Below, piece by piece: positions 53,981 to 62,454 of a stretch of DNA of 64,000 nucleotides. Position numbers and translations under genes: made by a program. Within the stretch, counting starts at the first letter, position 1; every line of letters begins with the position of its first letter. Origin of the DNA: Frigoribacterium sp. PvP032 (GTDB taxonomy: Bacteria > Actinomycetota > Actinomycetes > Actinomycetales > Microbacteriaceae); assembly GCF_017833035.1 (NCBI RefSeq), contig NZ_JAFIBM010000001.1, forward strand, positions 124,001 to 188,000, given 5' to 3'. The notes under the pieces are model-generated. The model was given only the letters and a program-made list of their open reading frames with translations. It was not told the origin of the DNA and did not search any database.

Positions 53981-55273
53981 GTGCTCATCTGCCTCACGGC
54001 GTCCCACCGGAACGCCAGCTTCGACCTCCTCGAGAAGTTGAGCATCGGCGCACCCTCCGCGGCGAGCACCCTGGTCGACGCGAACGACTTCGTGGGCGGG
54101 GCCGTCGTGCTCGCGACCTGCAACCGGTTCGAGGCCTACGTCGACGTGGAGGAGCCCCTCACGGCCGCTGCCTCCGTCGCGGTCGAGGCCACCATCAGCA
54201 CCATGAGCGAGGCCAGCGGCATCGAGGCCGACGAGATGCGCGACAACGTGCGCGTCATCACCGGCGACGAGGTCGTCGAGCACCTGTTCGCCGTGAGCTC
54301 CGGCCTCGAGTCGGTCGTCATCGGCGAGGACGAGATCTCGGGCCAGGTCCGCCGCGCCCTCGAGGCCGCGCGCACGCGCGGCACGACGTCGCGTGACCTC
54401 GAGCGGCTGTTCCAGAAGGCCTCCCAGACCTCCCGCGGCGTCAAGAACCGCACCAACGTCGGCGGGGCCGGCCGCTCGCTCGTGCGCCTCGCGCTCGAGC
54501 TCGCCTCGTCGCGGGTGACCGACTGGTCGCAGGCGCGGGTGCTCATCGTCGGCACCGGCCAGTACGCCGCGACCACCGTGGCCGCCCTGCGCGACCGGGG
54601 CGCGGGCGACCTGGCCGTGTTCTCGGCCTCGGGCCGCGCCTCCTGGTTCGGGCTCAAGCACGACCTGCGCCCCTTCGACGACCTGGCCGAGGCCATCTCG
54701 TGGAGCGACGTGCTCATCACCTGCACCTCGACCACCGAGCCCGTCGTCGTGCCCGAGGTCGTCGATGCGTCCCGCCGCCTCGTGATCGACCTCGGCCTGC
54801 CCCGCAACGTGGACCCCCTCGTCGCCCGCGTGCCCGGAGTCGAGCTGCTCGACCTCGAGACGATCAGCCTGCACGCCCCCCTCGCCGAGCTGACCGCCGC
54901 CGACGACGCCCGTGCGCTCGTCTCGAGCGCCGCGGCCGAGTTCCACGCCGTCGCCGCCGAGCAGTCGCTCACGCCGGCCGTGGTCGCGCTGCGCCGCCAC
55001 GTCTTCGACCTGCTCGACGCCGAGATCGAGCGCGCCCGGTCGCGCGGCGACTCGTCCGAGCGCACGGAGTCGGCGCTGCGGCACCTCGCCGGCGTGCTGC
55101 TGCACACCCCGTCGGTGCGGGCCCGCGAACTCGCCCGTGAAGGTCGCGGCGAGGAGTTCCGCGACGGCCTCGAGTCGCTGTTCGGCCTGACGGACACCCG
55201 CACGGCCGCGGTCGAGCCTGCTGTGCTGCGGCCGGTCGCCGACGAGCGCCTCCGCGGCCGCGACGCCGGCTGA
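53981..55273 (+). CDS. hemA: Glutamyl-tRNA reductase
   Basis: First committed step of haem synthesis by the C5 route: reduces glutamyl-tRNA to glutamate-1-semialdehyde. The 430-residue product starts [21 protein letters not shown] and contains [15 protein letters not shown] (active-site Cys), [57 protein letters not shown] (NADPH motif), [13 protein letters not shown]-like [16 protein letters not shown] and a C-terminal dimerisation helix. GTG 53981 is 6 nt after TATCAT (53969-53974) with no Shine-Dalgarno: leaderless. Divergent from the oxidoreductase and the rest of the haem run, so it is regulated separately. Confidence 0.96.
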   Translation: MLICLTASHRNASFDLLEKLSIGAPSAASTLVDANDFVGGAVVLATCNRFEAYVDVEEPLTAAASVAVEATISTMSEASGIEADEMRDNVRVITGDEVVEHLFAVSSGLESVVIGEDEISGQVRRALEAARTRGTTSRDLERLFQKASQTSRGVKNRTNVGGAGRSLVRLALELASSRVTDWSQARVLIVGTGQYAATTVAALRDRGAGDLAVFSASGRASWFGLKHDLRPFDDLAEAISWSDVLITCTSTTEPVVVPEVVDASRRLVIDLGLPRNVDPLVARVPGVELLDLETISLHAPLAELTAADDARALVSSAAAEFHAVAAEQSLTPAVVALRRHVFDLLDAEIERARSRGDSSERTESALRHLAGVLLHTPSVRARELAREGRGEEFRDGLESLFGLTDTRTAAVEPAVLRPVADERLRGRDAG

Positions 55274-55348
55274 CGCGCCCCCGGCTCCGCCGCCCGATCC
55301 CGCTTCCGCCCCTCCCCGCTCTCGGCCCTCCGCGCTTGCCCACCCGTA

Positions 55349-55439
55349 ATCCGCGCGTGATCCTGTGTTGCGGACCTCGGGACAGCAGCAAGTGCGGGTG
55401 CGCCAGCGCGGATCACTCGCGTCTTGAGGTCCGGATCAC
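55349..55439. repeat. Interleaved inverted repeats upstream of the NUDIX gene
   Basis: GTGATCC (55357-55363) and GGACCTC (55372-55378) are mirrored by GAGGTCC and GGATCAC in direct contact at 55426-55439. ATCCGCGC (55349-55356) is mirrored by GCGCGGAT (55406-55413). Three copies of GGATCAC or its complement lie within 85 bp. It could be a terminator of hemA, an operator or a decayed hairpin element. Confidence 0.55.
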
Positions 55440-55472
55440 GAGCGCCGCGCGGTGATGCCGCAGGATGGGGGG

Positions 55473-55880
55473 ATGGACCCGATCGTCGTCAGTGCGCTCG
55501 TGCTGGTGCGTGACCGACGCCTCCTCATGGTCACCGCTCGCGGGCGGGACGTGCTCTACCTCCCGGGCGGCAAGCAGGAGACTGGCGAGACCGGCGAGGA
55601 CGCCCTCGTCCGCGAGACGCGCGAGGAGGTCGGTCTCGAGCTCGACCCCACGTCGCTGCGCGAGCTCGGCAGCGTCCGCACCCAGGCCCACGGCGAGCCC
55701 GAGGGGCGCGAGGTGCACATGCGCCTGTGGACGGCGGCGCCGACGGACCCGCGAGCCGAGCCGACACCGTCGGGCGAGATCGGCGCGCTGCACTGGGCCA
55801 CGTCGGGCGACGCGCACCGGTGCCCTCCCGCCGGCGTGGAGACGCTGCGTCTCGCAGTCGAACTCGACCTCGTCGACTGA
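55473..55880 (+). CDS. NUDIX hydrolase
   Basis: A 135-residue NUDIX protein. The box GKQETGETGEDALVRETREEVGL (about 32-54) fits Gx5Ex7REUXEExGU exactly. It starts VVSALVLVRDRRLLMVTARGRDVLYLPGGKQ, as in small nucleotide-pool-cleaning hydrolases, and ends GEIGALHWATSGDAHRCPPAGVETLRLAVELDL. The substrate is not predicted. ATG 55473 is preferred to one at 55452 because it precedes the conserved strand and lies after a purine-rich GGATGGGGGG tract. Confidence 0.92.
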   Translation: MDPIVVSALVLVRDRRLLMVTARGRDVLYLPGGKQETGETGEDALVRETREEVGLELDPTSLRELGSVRTQAHGEPEGREVHMRLWTAAPTDPRAEPTPSGEIGALHWATSGDAHRCPPAGVETLRLAVELDLVD

Positions 55881-55937
55881 CCCGTCGCCTCTGCTGCCTG
55901 CTGCCTGCTGCCGCCGCAGAACCCGACCTCGAGGGCT

Positions 55938-55963
55938 GCAACGCCGGGAATTCCCCGTGTTGC
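55938..55963. repeat. Hairpin downstream of the NUDIX gene
   Basis: GCAACGCCGGG (55938-55948) against CCCCGTGTTGC (55953-55963), nine of eleven positions paired, loop 4 nt. It lies between convergent genes and may terminate one of them. Confidence 0.45.
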
Positions 55964-56050
55964 GGGGCCCGCGAGGGCAGAACGGTCGGCATCTGCGGGT
56001 CGGCACCTGCCGGACCCGAGCGACTCGAGCAGACCAGGGCGGACCCTCCG

Positions 56051-56977
56051 CTAGCGGACGCGCGCGAGCAGGTCGGCGCCGACCGCGCGAGCAGCGTCGA
56101 GCACACGGAGGCGGTGCTCGAGCGTCAGGTCGTCGAACGCCACGGTCACGGCGTAGGCCACCCCGCCCCGCGGCCCGCGCAGCACCCCGAGCTCGGACCG
56201 CGCCCCGCGGTCGCTGCCCACGGCGTTGACGAGCTGGAGGCCGTGGTCGGTCCGCCGGTGCGACACCGGGTCGAGCCCGAGAGGCGCCGCCACGAACGAC
56301 AGGTCGACGCCGAGCGAGAGCCAGCCGAGCACGCGACTGCTGACCGCCGACCCGACCACCTGCCCCTGGGCGAGCAGGGCCGTCAGCTGGGCCAGCTCAC
56401 GGGTCGAGCCGACGGAGGCGGCAGGCGCGTCGTCGGGACCACGCTCGGACCGGATCTCGTCGAGCAGGGCGGTCTGCCGCAGGCCCAGGTCGTCGGCACG
56501 CGTGCGGACCGCGTCGAGGCCGACCCGTCCGAGCAGCGCGTTGACGGCCGCCGGGTCGCGCACGGCGCCGACGAGGGCGGCGGCATCGGTCACGGCGAGT
56601 CGGCGACGCTGCAGGTACGACCAGACGCCGCCCCCGCCGAGGGCCGAGCGGCTGCCGGGGCCGGCGGTGCGCTCCAGCTCGTCCAGCGCGCCGAGCCGAC
56701 CTGCCTCGATCTGCGCGCTGACCTCGATCAGCAACAACACGGCCCCGAGCTGGCCGACGGGCAGGACGACACGGTCGTCGACGGCGAGCAGTTCACTGCC
56801 GTCGTCGAGGTCCCAGACCGAGGCTGACACCCGCACGCCCTCGGCTGCGAGATCGCCCAGGGCCGTCAGCGCACCGCCGAGGCCCGCCGGCGGCGTGGGC
56901 GGCGCGTGCCGACCGGCCTCGACGCCCTCGTCCGACCGGCTGCTGTGCCGGCCGGGACGGCCCCCCTCGGGCGGCAC
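56051..56977 (-). CDS. Class A beta-lactamase-fold protein without the catalytic motifs
   Basis: A 308-residue protein whose length and succession of segments follow serine beta-lactamase/transpeptidase-like proteins: SASVWDLDDGSELLAVDDRVVLPVGQLGAVLLLIEVSAQIEAG (50-92), DAAALVGAVRDPAAVNALLGRVGLDAV, GSTRELAQLTALLAQGQVV and GVLRGPRGGVAYAVTVAFDD. Where such enzymes have SxxK there is GQLG (75-78). SDN is replaced by RDP and KTG is not present. I infer a binding or structural role rather than hydrolysis. No signal peptide is visible. GTG 56977 starts 3 nt past the M13 peptidase stop, so it is probably coupled to that gene. Confidence 0.7.
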   Translation of the reverse strand: MPPEGGRPGRHSSRSDEGVEAGRHAPPTPPAGLGGALTALGDLAAEGVRVSASVWDLDDGSELLAVDDRVVLPVGQLGAVLLLIEVSAQIEAGRLGALDELERTAGPGSRSALGGGGVWSYLQRRRLAVTDAAALVGAVRDPAAVNALLGRVGLDAVRTRADDLGLRQTALLDEIRSERGPDDAPAASVGSTRELAQLTALLAQGQVVGSAVSSRVLGWLSLGVDLSFVAAPLGLDPVSHRRTDHGLQLVNAVGSDRGARSELGVLRGPRGGVAYAVTVAFDDLTLEHRLRVLDAARAVGADLLARVR

Positions 56978-56979
56978 GG

Positions 56980-58944
56980 CTACCAGATCGTCACGCGCTG
57001 CTCGGCGGGGAGCCAGAGCGCGTCGGACTCCGTCAGCTCGAACGCGTCGTAGAAGTCGTCGATGTTGCGGACGATCTGGTTGCAGCGGAACTCGTTCGGC
57101 GAGTGCGGGTCGATCGAGAGCAGCCGGATCGCCTCCTCGTCGCGGAGCTTGATCTGCCAGGCTTGTGCCCAGCTGAGGAAGAACCGCTGGGCACCGGTCA
57201 TGCCGTCGATCACCGGCGCCTCGGCGCCGTCGAGCGAGATCAGGTACGCGTCGTACGCGATCGACAGCCCGCCCAGGTCGCCGATGTTCTCGCCGATCGT
57301 GAGCGCACCGTTGACGTGGTGCTCGGGCACCTGCGCCGGGGCGAGGGCGTCGTACTGAGAGATGAGCGAGGTCGTCAGGCGCTCGAACGCCTCGCGGTCG
57401 GCAGGCGTCCACCAGTCGGTGAGCTTGCCGTCGCCGTCGTACTTCGAGCCCTGGTCGTCGAAGCCGTGGCCGATCTCGTGGCCGATCACGGCACCGATCG
57501 CGCCGTAGTTCGCGGCGGCGTCGCGACCCGCGTCGAAGAAGGGGAACTGCAGGATGGCCGCCGGGAACACGATCTCGTTGAAGCCGGGGTTGTAGTACGC
57601 GTTGATGGTCTGCGGCGTCATGAACCACTCGTCGCGGTCGATCGGCTGACCGATCTTTCCCAGCTCACGGTCGAAGCCGACGGCGGCCGAGGCGCGCACG
57701 TTGCCGACGAGGTCCGCAGGGTCGACCTCGAGCGCCGAGTAGTCGCGCCACTTCACGGGGAAGCCGATCTTGGGCGTGAACTTCTCGAGCTTGTCGAGCG
57801 CGCGAGCTCGCGTCTCGTCGGTCATCCACGACAGGTCGGCGATGCTGCGACGGTACGCCTCGACCAGGTTCTCGACCAGGACGTCCATCGCCTCCTTCGC
57901 CTCGGGTGCGAAGTGCCGCTCGACGTAGATGCGGCCGACGGCCTCGCCCATGGCGCCCTCGACGAGCGAGATGCCGCGCTTCCAGCGGGCCCGCTGCACG
58001 GGAGTGCCGGTCAGGGTGCGCCCGTAGAAGTCGAAGGACGCCTCGACGAACGCCGACGAGAGGTAGGCGGCGAACGAGCGGACGACCTGCCAGCGCAGCC
58101 AGTCCTGCCAGGCGGGCAGGCGGTCGTCGGTCATCAGCCCGGCCAGGCCGGTCACGAAGGAGGGCTCGCGCACGACGACCTCGTCGAAGACGCCCGCGGG
58201 CGCGCCCACGGCGTCGCGCCACGCGTCGAGGTCGACGCCCTCGGCGAGCGCGGCAGCCTCGTCCCACGACAGCAGGTTGTACGTCGCGTCGCTGTCGCGC
58301 GTGGCGACGTTGTCCCAGTGGTGCGACGCGATCGCGGTCTCGAGCTCCATCACGCGGGCGGCGCGCTCGTCGGCGTCGTCGAGGCCCGCGAGCCCCAGCA
58401 TTCGCGAGACGAAGGCCACGTAGGAGGTGCGGATCGCCGCCGACTTCTCGTCACGGTAGTAGGACTCGTCGGGCAGCCCGAGGCCGCCCTGCTCGACCTG
58501 CACGACGTAGCGGGTGGGGTCGCCGGGGTCGTTGTCGACGAAGAGCTGCACGAAGCTCGTGACGCCCTGCTTCTCGAAGGCGCCGACGAGGCGGAGCAAG
58601 GCGGGCACGTCGTCGACGGTCGCGACCGTCTCGAGGAGCGGGCGGAGCGGCTCGGCGCCCAGCGCCTCCACCCGGTCCTCGTCGGTGAAGCTGGTGAAGA
58701 GGTCGCCGACCTTGCGGGCCTCGGTGCCCGGCTCGGCCGACTGCGACTCGTGCACGATGTCGCGGACCGCCGCCTCCGCCTCCTCGGCGAGGACGTAGAA
58801 GGAGCCGTAGCGCGCCTTGTCGTCAGGGATGGCGGTCCGCTCGATCCACCGCCCGTTGACGTGGCGGAACAGGTCGTCCTGCGGACGCACCGCAGGGTCG
58901 AGCTCGTCGGTGGTGATGCCGGAGGACAGCGCGTCGTTCGTCAT
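56980..58944 (-). CDS. M13-family zinc metallopeptidase (neprilysin-like)
   Basis: A 654-residue peptidase. N-terminal M13 domain begins VRPQDDLFRHVNGRWIERTAIPDDKARYGSF. The C-terminal catalytic domain has NAYYNPGFNEIVFPAAILQFPFFD, HEIGHGFDDQGSKYDGDG (HExxH zinc motif), GENIGDLGGLSIAYDAY (third ligand Glu region) and C-terminal NEFRCNQIVRNIDDFYDAFEL..LW. No signal peptide, so it is probably cytosolic, as in other actinobacterial members. ATG 58944 has TAGGCT 7 nt upstream, the leaderless pattern; a longer start at 58968 is not supported. Confidence 0.95.
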   Translation of the reverse strand: MTNDALSSGITTDELDPAVRPQDDLFRHVNGRWIERTAIPDDKARYGSFYVLAEEAEAAVRDIVHESQSAEPGTEARKVGDLFTSFTDEDRVEALGAEPLRPLLETVATVDDVPALLRLVGAFEKQGVTSFVQLFVDNDPGDPTRYVVQVEQGGLGLPDESYYRDEKSAAIRTSYVAFVSRMLGLAGLDDADERAARVMELETAIASHHWDNVATRDSDATYNLLSWDEAAALAEGVDLDAWRDAVGAPAGVFDEVVVREPSFVTGLAGLMTDDRLPAWQDWLRWQVVRSFAAYLSSAFVEASFDFYGRTLTGTPVQRARWKRGISLVEGAMGEAVGRIYVERHFAPEAKEAMDVLVENLVEAYRRSIADLSWMTDETRARALDKLEKFTPKIGFPVKWRDYSALEVDPADLVGNVRASAAVGFDRELGKIGQPIDRDEWFMTPQTINAYYNPGFNEIVFPAAILQFPFFDAGRDAAANYGAIGAVIGHEIGHGFDDQGSKYDGDGKLTDWWTPADREAFERLTTSLISQYDALAPAQVPEHHVNGALTIGENIGDLGGLSIAYDAYLISLDGAEAPVIDGMTGAQRFFLSWAQAWQIKLRDEEAIRLLSIDPHSPNEFRCNQIVRNIDDFYDAFELTESDALWLPAEQRVTIW

Positions 58945-59006
58945 GCTCGCCAGCCTAGGCGGGGCCACCGACGCCCTGCCCGACGCGCCGGGGCCCGCCC
59001 GACGCG

Positions 59007-59303
59007 TCAGGCGACGATCAGGGAGGTGATCCTGTCGAACTCGTCACGGTGCCTCTCGAGCTCGACGTCGAGGTCGTAGCGCGACTGCAGGTTCAGCCAG
59101 AAGCGCTCCGACGTGCCCAGGGCGCGCGCGAGCCTCAACGCCGTGTCGGGCGTGATCGCCCGTTTGCCGTGGACGATCTCGTTGATGCGCCGCGCGGGCA
59201 CCGCGATCGCCTGGGCCAGTCGGTACTGCGAGATCTCGAGGGGCACGAGGAACTCCTCGAGGAGGATCTCTCCCGGGTGTACCGGGGGGTGTGCGGTGTC
59301 CAC
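59007..59303 (-). CDS. higA: HigA-type antitoxin
   Basis: A 98-residue XRE-family antitoxin: HPPVHPGEILLEEFLVPLEISQYRLAQAIAVPARRINEIVHGKRAITPDTALRLARALGTSERFWLNLQSRYDLD is the VapI/HigA signature (helix-turn-helix and the FWLNLQ motif). It binds HigB and represses the operon. It is second in the toxin-first order typical of higBA and starts 18 nt after the toxin stop. Confidence 0.95.
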   Translation of the reverse strand: MDTAHPPVHPGEILLEEFLVPLEISQYRLAQAIAVPARRINEIVHGKRAITPDTALRLARALGTSERFWLNLQSRYDLDVELERHRDEFDRITSLIVA

Positions 59304-59321
59304 GGGGTTCTCCTGTCGTGA

Positions 59322-59603
59322 TCAGTGGTAGTCGGCGAGATGGACGTCAGCCGGGCCTGCCGGCCCCCAGGCGAAGCAGATCCGCCACTGGTCGTTCACC
59401 CGCACGCTGTGCTGTCCCGATCGGTCGCCCCTGAGCAGTTCGAGGCGGTTGCCCGGCGGCACCCTCAGGTCGTCGAGGACCTCGGCCGCGTCGAGCATGA
59501 GGAGCTTGCGGTGCGCCGCGCGCTGGAGATCGAGACCCAGCCGCTTGCTGTGCACACGCCGCCAGACCTTCTCCGTCTCGGTGTCGGAGAAGGACTGGAT
59601 CAC
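59322..59603 (-). CDS. higB: HigB-type ribosome-dependent RNase toxin
   Basis: A 93-residue RelE/ParE-superfamily toxin: IQSFSDTETEKVWRRVHSKRLGLDLQRAAHRKLLMLDAAEVLDDLRVPPGNRLELLRGDRSGQHSVRVNDQWRICFAW (2-79) is the HigB pattern, with conserved RVPPGNRLE and QHSVRVNDQWRI. It cleaves mRNA in the ribosome. GTG 59603 is 6 nt after TATGCT, with TTGCGA 17 nt further upstream, so it is a leaderless mRNA from a strong promoter. It contains the palindrome noted separately. Confidence 0.95.
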   Translation of the reverse strand: MIQSFSDTETEKVWRRVHSKRLGLDLQRAAHRKLLMLDAAEVLDDLRVPPGNRLELLRGDRSGQHSVRVNDQWRICFAWGPAGPADVHLADYH

Positions 59604-59609
59604 GGGGCG

Positions 59610-59638
59610 AGCATAACGCGGGGCGTTACTAGTCGCAA
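59610..59638 (-). promoter_or_regulatory. higBA promoter with overlapping operator
   Basis: Read on the minus strand, -35 TTGCGA (59633-59638) and -10 TATGCT (59610-59615) have a 17-nt spacer. TAACGC-GGG-GCGTTA (59614-59628) is a perfect 6-bp inverted repeat covering the edge of the -10 and the spacer. It is a good candidate for the HigA binding site. Confidence 0.8.
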
Positions 59639-59699
59639 GCGTGTGGCAGGGCCCGAGCAGGAAACGAGCAGGAAACAGGTCGCCGCTAATGTTCTGCCC

Positions 59700-60965
59700 A
59701 TGGCACTTCCCTGGGCACTGCACGGCGACGGCAAGACGGTCGACTCCACCGAGATCGTCGCCCCGGAGGAGCGGCTCACCTGGCCGCGCACCATCGGCCT
59801 GGGTGGTCAGCACGTCGTCGCCATGTTCGGCGCCACGTTCCTCGTGCCGATCATCACGGGCTTCCCGCCGAGCACGACCCTGCTCTTCTCGGGCATCGGG
59901 ACGCTGCTGTTCCTGATCATCACGAAGAACAAGCTGCCGAGCTACCTCGGCTCGTCGTTCGCGTTCCTCGCGCCGATCGGGGCCGCGACGGCCGTCGGCG
60001 GCATCCCGCTCGCGCTCAGCGGCATCATCGTCGTGGGCGCGCTGCTCGCGATCGTCGGGGTCGTCGTGCACCTGGCCGGCACCCGGTGGATCAACGCGCT
60101 GCTGCCCCCGGTCGTGAGCGGCGCCATCGTCGCCCTGATCGGCTTCAACCTGGCGCCCGCGGCGCGCGACAACTTCGCCCAGGCGCCGCTCACCGCCGTG
60201 ATCACCCTGGCGGCCGTCGTGCTGAGCGCCGTCCTGTTCAAGGGCCTGCTCGGCCGTCTCTCGATCTTCGTCGGCGTCGTCGTCGGCTACGTCGCCGCGG
60301 TGCTGCTCGGCGAGGTCTCGTTCGATGCGGTCGGCGACGCCGCCTGGGTCGGGCTGCCCACCTTCACAGCCCCCGCGTTCGACCTCGCGCAGCTGCCGAT
60401 CTACCTCGGGTTCCTGCCGGTCGTGCTCGCCCTCATCGCCGAGAACGTCGGGCACGTCAAGGGCGTCGGCCAGCTCACGAAGCGCGACCTCGACCCGCTG
60501 ACCGGCCGCGCCCTCTTCGCCGACGGCCTCAGCACCGTGCTCGCGGGTCTCGGCGGCGGCTCGGCCACCACGACCTACGGCGAGAACATCGGCGTGATGA
60601 GCGCCACCCGCGTCTTCTCCACCGCCGCCTACTGGGTCGCGGGGATAGTAGCGATCCTGCTCGGCCTGTCGCCCAAGATCGGCGCCGTCATCTTCACCAT
60701 CCCGCCGGGGGTGCTGGGCGGCGTGACCACGGCCCTCTACGGTCTCATCGGCGTGATCGGCATCCGCATCTGGGTCGAGAACAAGGTCGACTTCAGCCGC
60801 CCGAAGAACCAGCTGACGGCCGGCGTCGCCCTCATCATGGGCATCGCCGACTTCACCTTCGCGCTCGGCGGCGCGAGCTTCGGCGGCATCATCCTCGGCA
60901 CCGTCGCCGCCATCGTCGTCTACCACCTGATGACCGTGGTCGGCCGCCTCCGCGGCACCGACTAG
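59700..60965 (+). CDS. NCS2-family uracil/xanthine permease
   Basis: A 421-residue membrane transporter with about 12-14 segments. NCS2 landmarks: LTWPRTIGLGGQHVVAMFGATFLVP (about 26-50), GSSFAFLAPIGAA, LIAENVGHVKGVG and the substrate-binding loop GLGGGSATTTYGENIGVMSATRV. It is closer to uracil (UraA-like) than to xanthine carriers in this loop, but the substrate is not fixed. ATG 59700 sits 7 nt after TAATGT (59687-59692), so it is probably leaderless. The MATE gene follows after 2 nt. Confidence 0.93.
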   Translation: MALPWALHGDGKTVDSTEIVAPEERLTWPRTIGLGGQHVVAMFGATFLVPIITGFPPSTTLLFSGIGTLLFLIITKNKLPSYLGSSFAFLAPIGAATAVGGIPLALSGIIVVGALLAIVGVVVHLAGTRWINALLPPVVSGAIVALIGFNLAPAARDNFAQAPLTAVITLAAVVLSAVLFKGLLGRLSIFVGVVVGYVAAVLLGEVSFDAVGDAAWVGLPTFTAPAFDLAQLPIYLGFLPVVLALIAENVGHVKGVGQLTKRDLDPLTGRALFADGLSTVLAGLGGGSATTTYGENIGVMSATRVFSTAAYWVAGIVAILLGLSPKIGAVIFTIPPGVLGGVTTALYGLIGVIGIRIWVENKVDFSRPKNQLTAGVALIMGIADFTFALGGASFGGIILGTVAAIVVYHLMTVVGRLRGTD

Positions 60966-60967
60966 AC

Positions 60968-62293
60968 GTGCGCCTCCGGTCGCCGCTCGACCGCGAGATC
61001 CTCCGCCTGGCCCTGCCCGCGCTGGGCGCGCTCGTGGCCGAGCCGCTGTTCCTCCTCACCGACACGGCCCTCGTCGGGCACCTCGGCTCCGTCCCGCTCG
61101 CCGGGCTGGGCATCGCCAGCGTCATCCTGCAGACGGCCCTCGGCCTGCTGATCTTCCTCGCCTACGCGACGACGCCGACCGTCGCGCGGCGTCTCGGAGC
61201 CGGCGATCGTCGCGGGGCGATCCGCGCCGGCGTCGACGGCCTCTGGTTCGCCCTGTTCGTCGGCGTCGTGATCGCCGTCGCGGGGGCGTTCGTGGCCGAG
61301 CCGCTCGTCGGCCTCTTCGGCGTCGGCGGCGAGGTGGCCGCCGCGGCGACGACCTACCTCTCCGTCTCGCTGATCGGCCTGCCGGGGATGCTGATCGTGA
61401 TCGCCGCGACGGGGCTGCTCCGCGGCCTGCAGGACACGCGCACCCCACTCGTCGTCGCCGGCGTCGGGTTCGCGGCGAACGCCGCGCTCAACGCGCTGTT
61501 CTTCTACGGCCTCGGCTGGGGCATCGCCGGCTCGGCCGCGGGCACCGTCGTCGCGCAGTGGGGCATGGCCGCCGTCTACGTCGTCATCGCCGTCCGGGCC
61601 GCCCGCGCGGTCGGGGCCGACCTCCGGCCGGGCCTCGGCGGGGTGGGCCGGACCGCCCGCTCCGGCGCGTGGCTGCTGGTGCGGAACGCGGGCCTGCGGG
61701 CCGCGCTCGTCGCGACCGTCGTGGCCGCCGCCTCCTCGGGGGTCGCCGGCCTGGCAGTGATCCAGATCGCGCTGACGCTCTTCAGCACCCTCGCGTTCGC
61801 CCTCGACGCCCTCGCGATCGCCGGGCAGGCGATGGTCGGGCACGCGCTCGGCCAAGGCGACCGTGAGCGGGTGCGGGCGATCACCCGCCGGCTGATGCTG
61901 TTCGGCGTGGGCGGAGGAGTGCTGCTCGGCGCCCTGCTCGCCGCGCTCGCCCCGGTGCTCGCGCCCGTCTTCAGCAGCGACGAGGGCGTCAGGGCCCTCC
62001 TGCCGTCGGTGGTGGTCGCGATGGCCGTCGGGATCCCGCTCGCCGGCTTCGTCTTCGTGCTCGACGGGGTGCTGCTCGGCGCCGGAGACGCGCGCTACCT
62101 CGCGATCGCGAGCGTCGTCAGCGTGCTGGCCTACCTCGCGCTGCTGCTCCCGGTGGAGGCGCGGGTCGGCCCCGGCACGACCGGTGCGGTCGCGCTCTGG
62201 CTCACGTTCGGCCTCGGCTACATCGGGGCCCGCGCGGTCACGCTCGGCCTGCGCGCGCGCACCGACCGCTGGATGGTCGTCGGCGCCGGCTGA
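60968..62293 (+). CDS. MATE-family efflux transporter (DinF-like)
   Basis: A 441-residue membrane protein with 12 predicted segments. MATE features: LFLLTDTALVGHLGSVPLAGLGIASVILQTALGLLIFLAYATTPTVAR (28-75), a second repeated half starting about 215 with AALVATVVAAASSGVAGLAVIQIALTLFSTLAFALDALAIAGQAMVGHALGQGD, and KTR-like polar ends. It is the DinF subgroup. GTG 60968 lies 2 nt past the permease stop and has no Shine-Dalgarno, so it is likely expressed by coupling. Confidence 0.92.
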   Translation: MRLRSPLDREILRLALPALGALVAEPLFLLTDTALVGHLGSVPLAGLGIASVILQTALGLLIFLAYATTPTVARRLGAGDRRGAIRAGVDGLWFALFVGVVIAVAGAFVAEPLVGLFGVGGEVAAAATTYLSVSLIGLPGMLIVIAATGLLRGLQDTRTPLVVAGVGFAANAALNALFFYGLGWGIAGSAAGTVVAQWGMAAVYVVIAVRAARAVGADLRPGLGGVGRTARSGAWLLVRNAGLRAALVATVVAAASSGVAGLAVIQIALTLFSTLAFALDALAIAGQAMVGHALGQGDRERVRAITRRLMLFGVGGGVLLGALLAALAPVLAPVFSSDEGVRALLPSVVVAMAVGIPLAGFVFVLDGVLLGAGDARYLAIASVVSVLAYLALLLPVEARVGPGTTGAVALWLTFGLGYIGARAVTLGLRARTDRWMVVGAG

Positions 62294-62360
62294 CCACCGG
62301 CCTCATCCGCGCCGCACCGGCCTCGGCGTCGGGCGCGCGCCACTCGGCACACTCGGGGTC

Positions 62361-62415
62361 GACTTGCCCCGAACTGTCGCCCGGCGGCCTCGCGAGCAGC
62401 AGTTCGGGGCAACTC
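62361..62415. repeat. Hairpin repeat, family B, copy 2
   Basis: GACTTGCCCCGAACTG (62361-62376) pairs with 62400-62415 at 15 of 16 positions; loop 23 nt. It matches the core of the 50169-50227 hairpin (TTGCCCCGAAC and a following GTCGCCC). It lies between the MATE gene and the convergent LacI gene, so it may end both transcripts. Confidence 0.85.
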
Positions 62416-62454
62416 GAGATGCCGGTGCTCGGAACGAGCCGGGGACGGGCGCGC

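Noticed and set aside
59007-59603. VapBC or RelBE as the toxin pair identity
   Set aside because: The antitoxin has the VapI/HigA FWLNLQ motif and the toxin has RVPPGNRLE, both typical of HigBA with toxin first.
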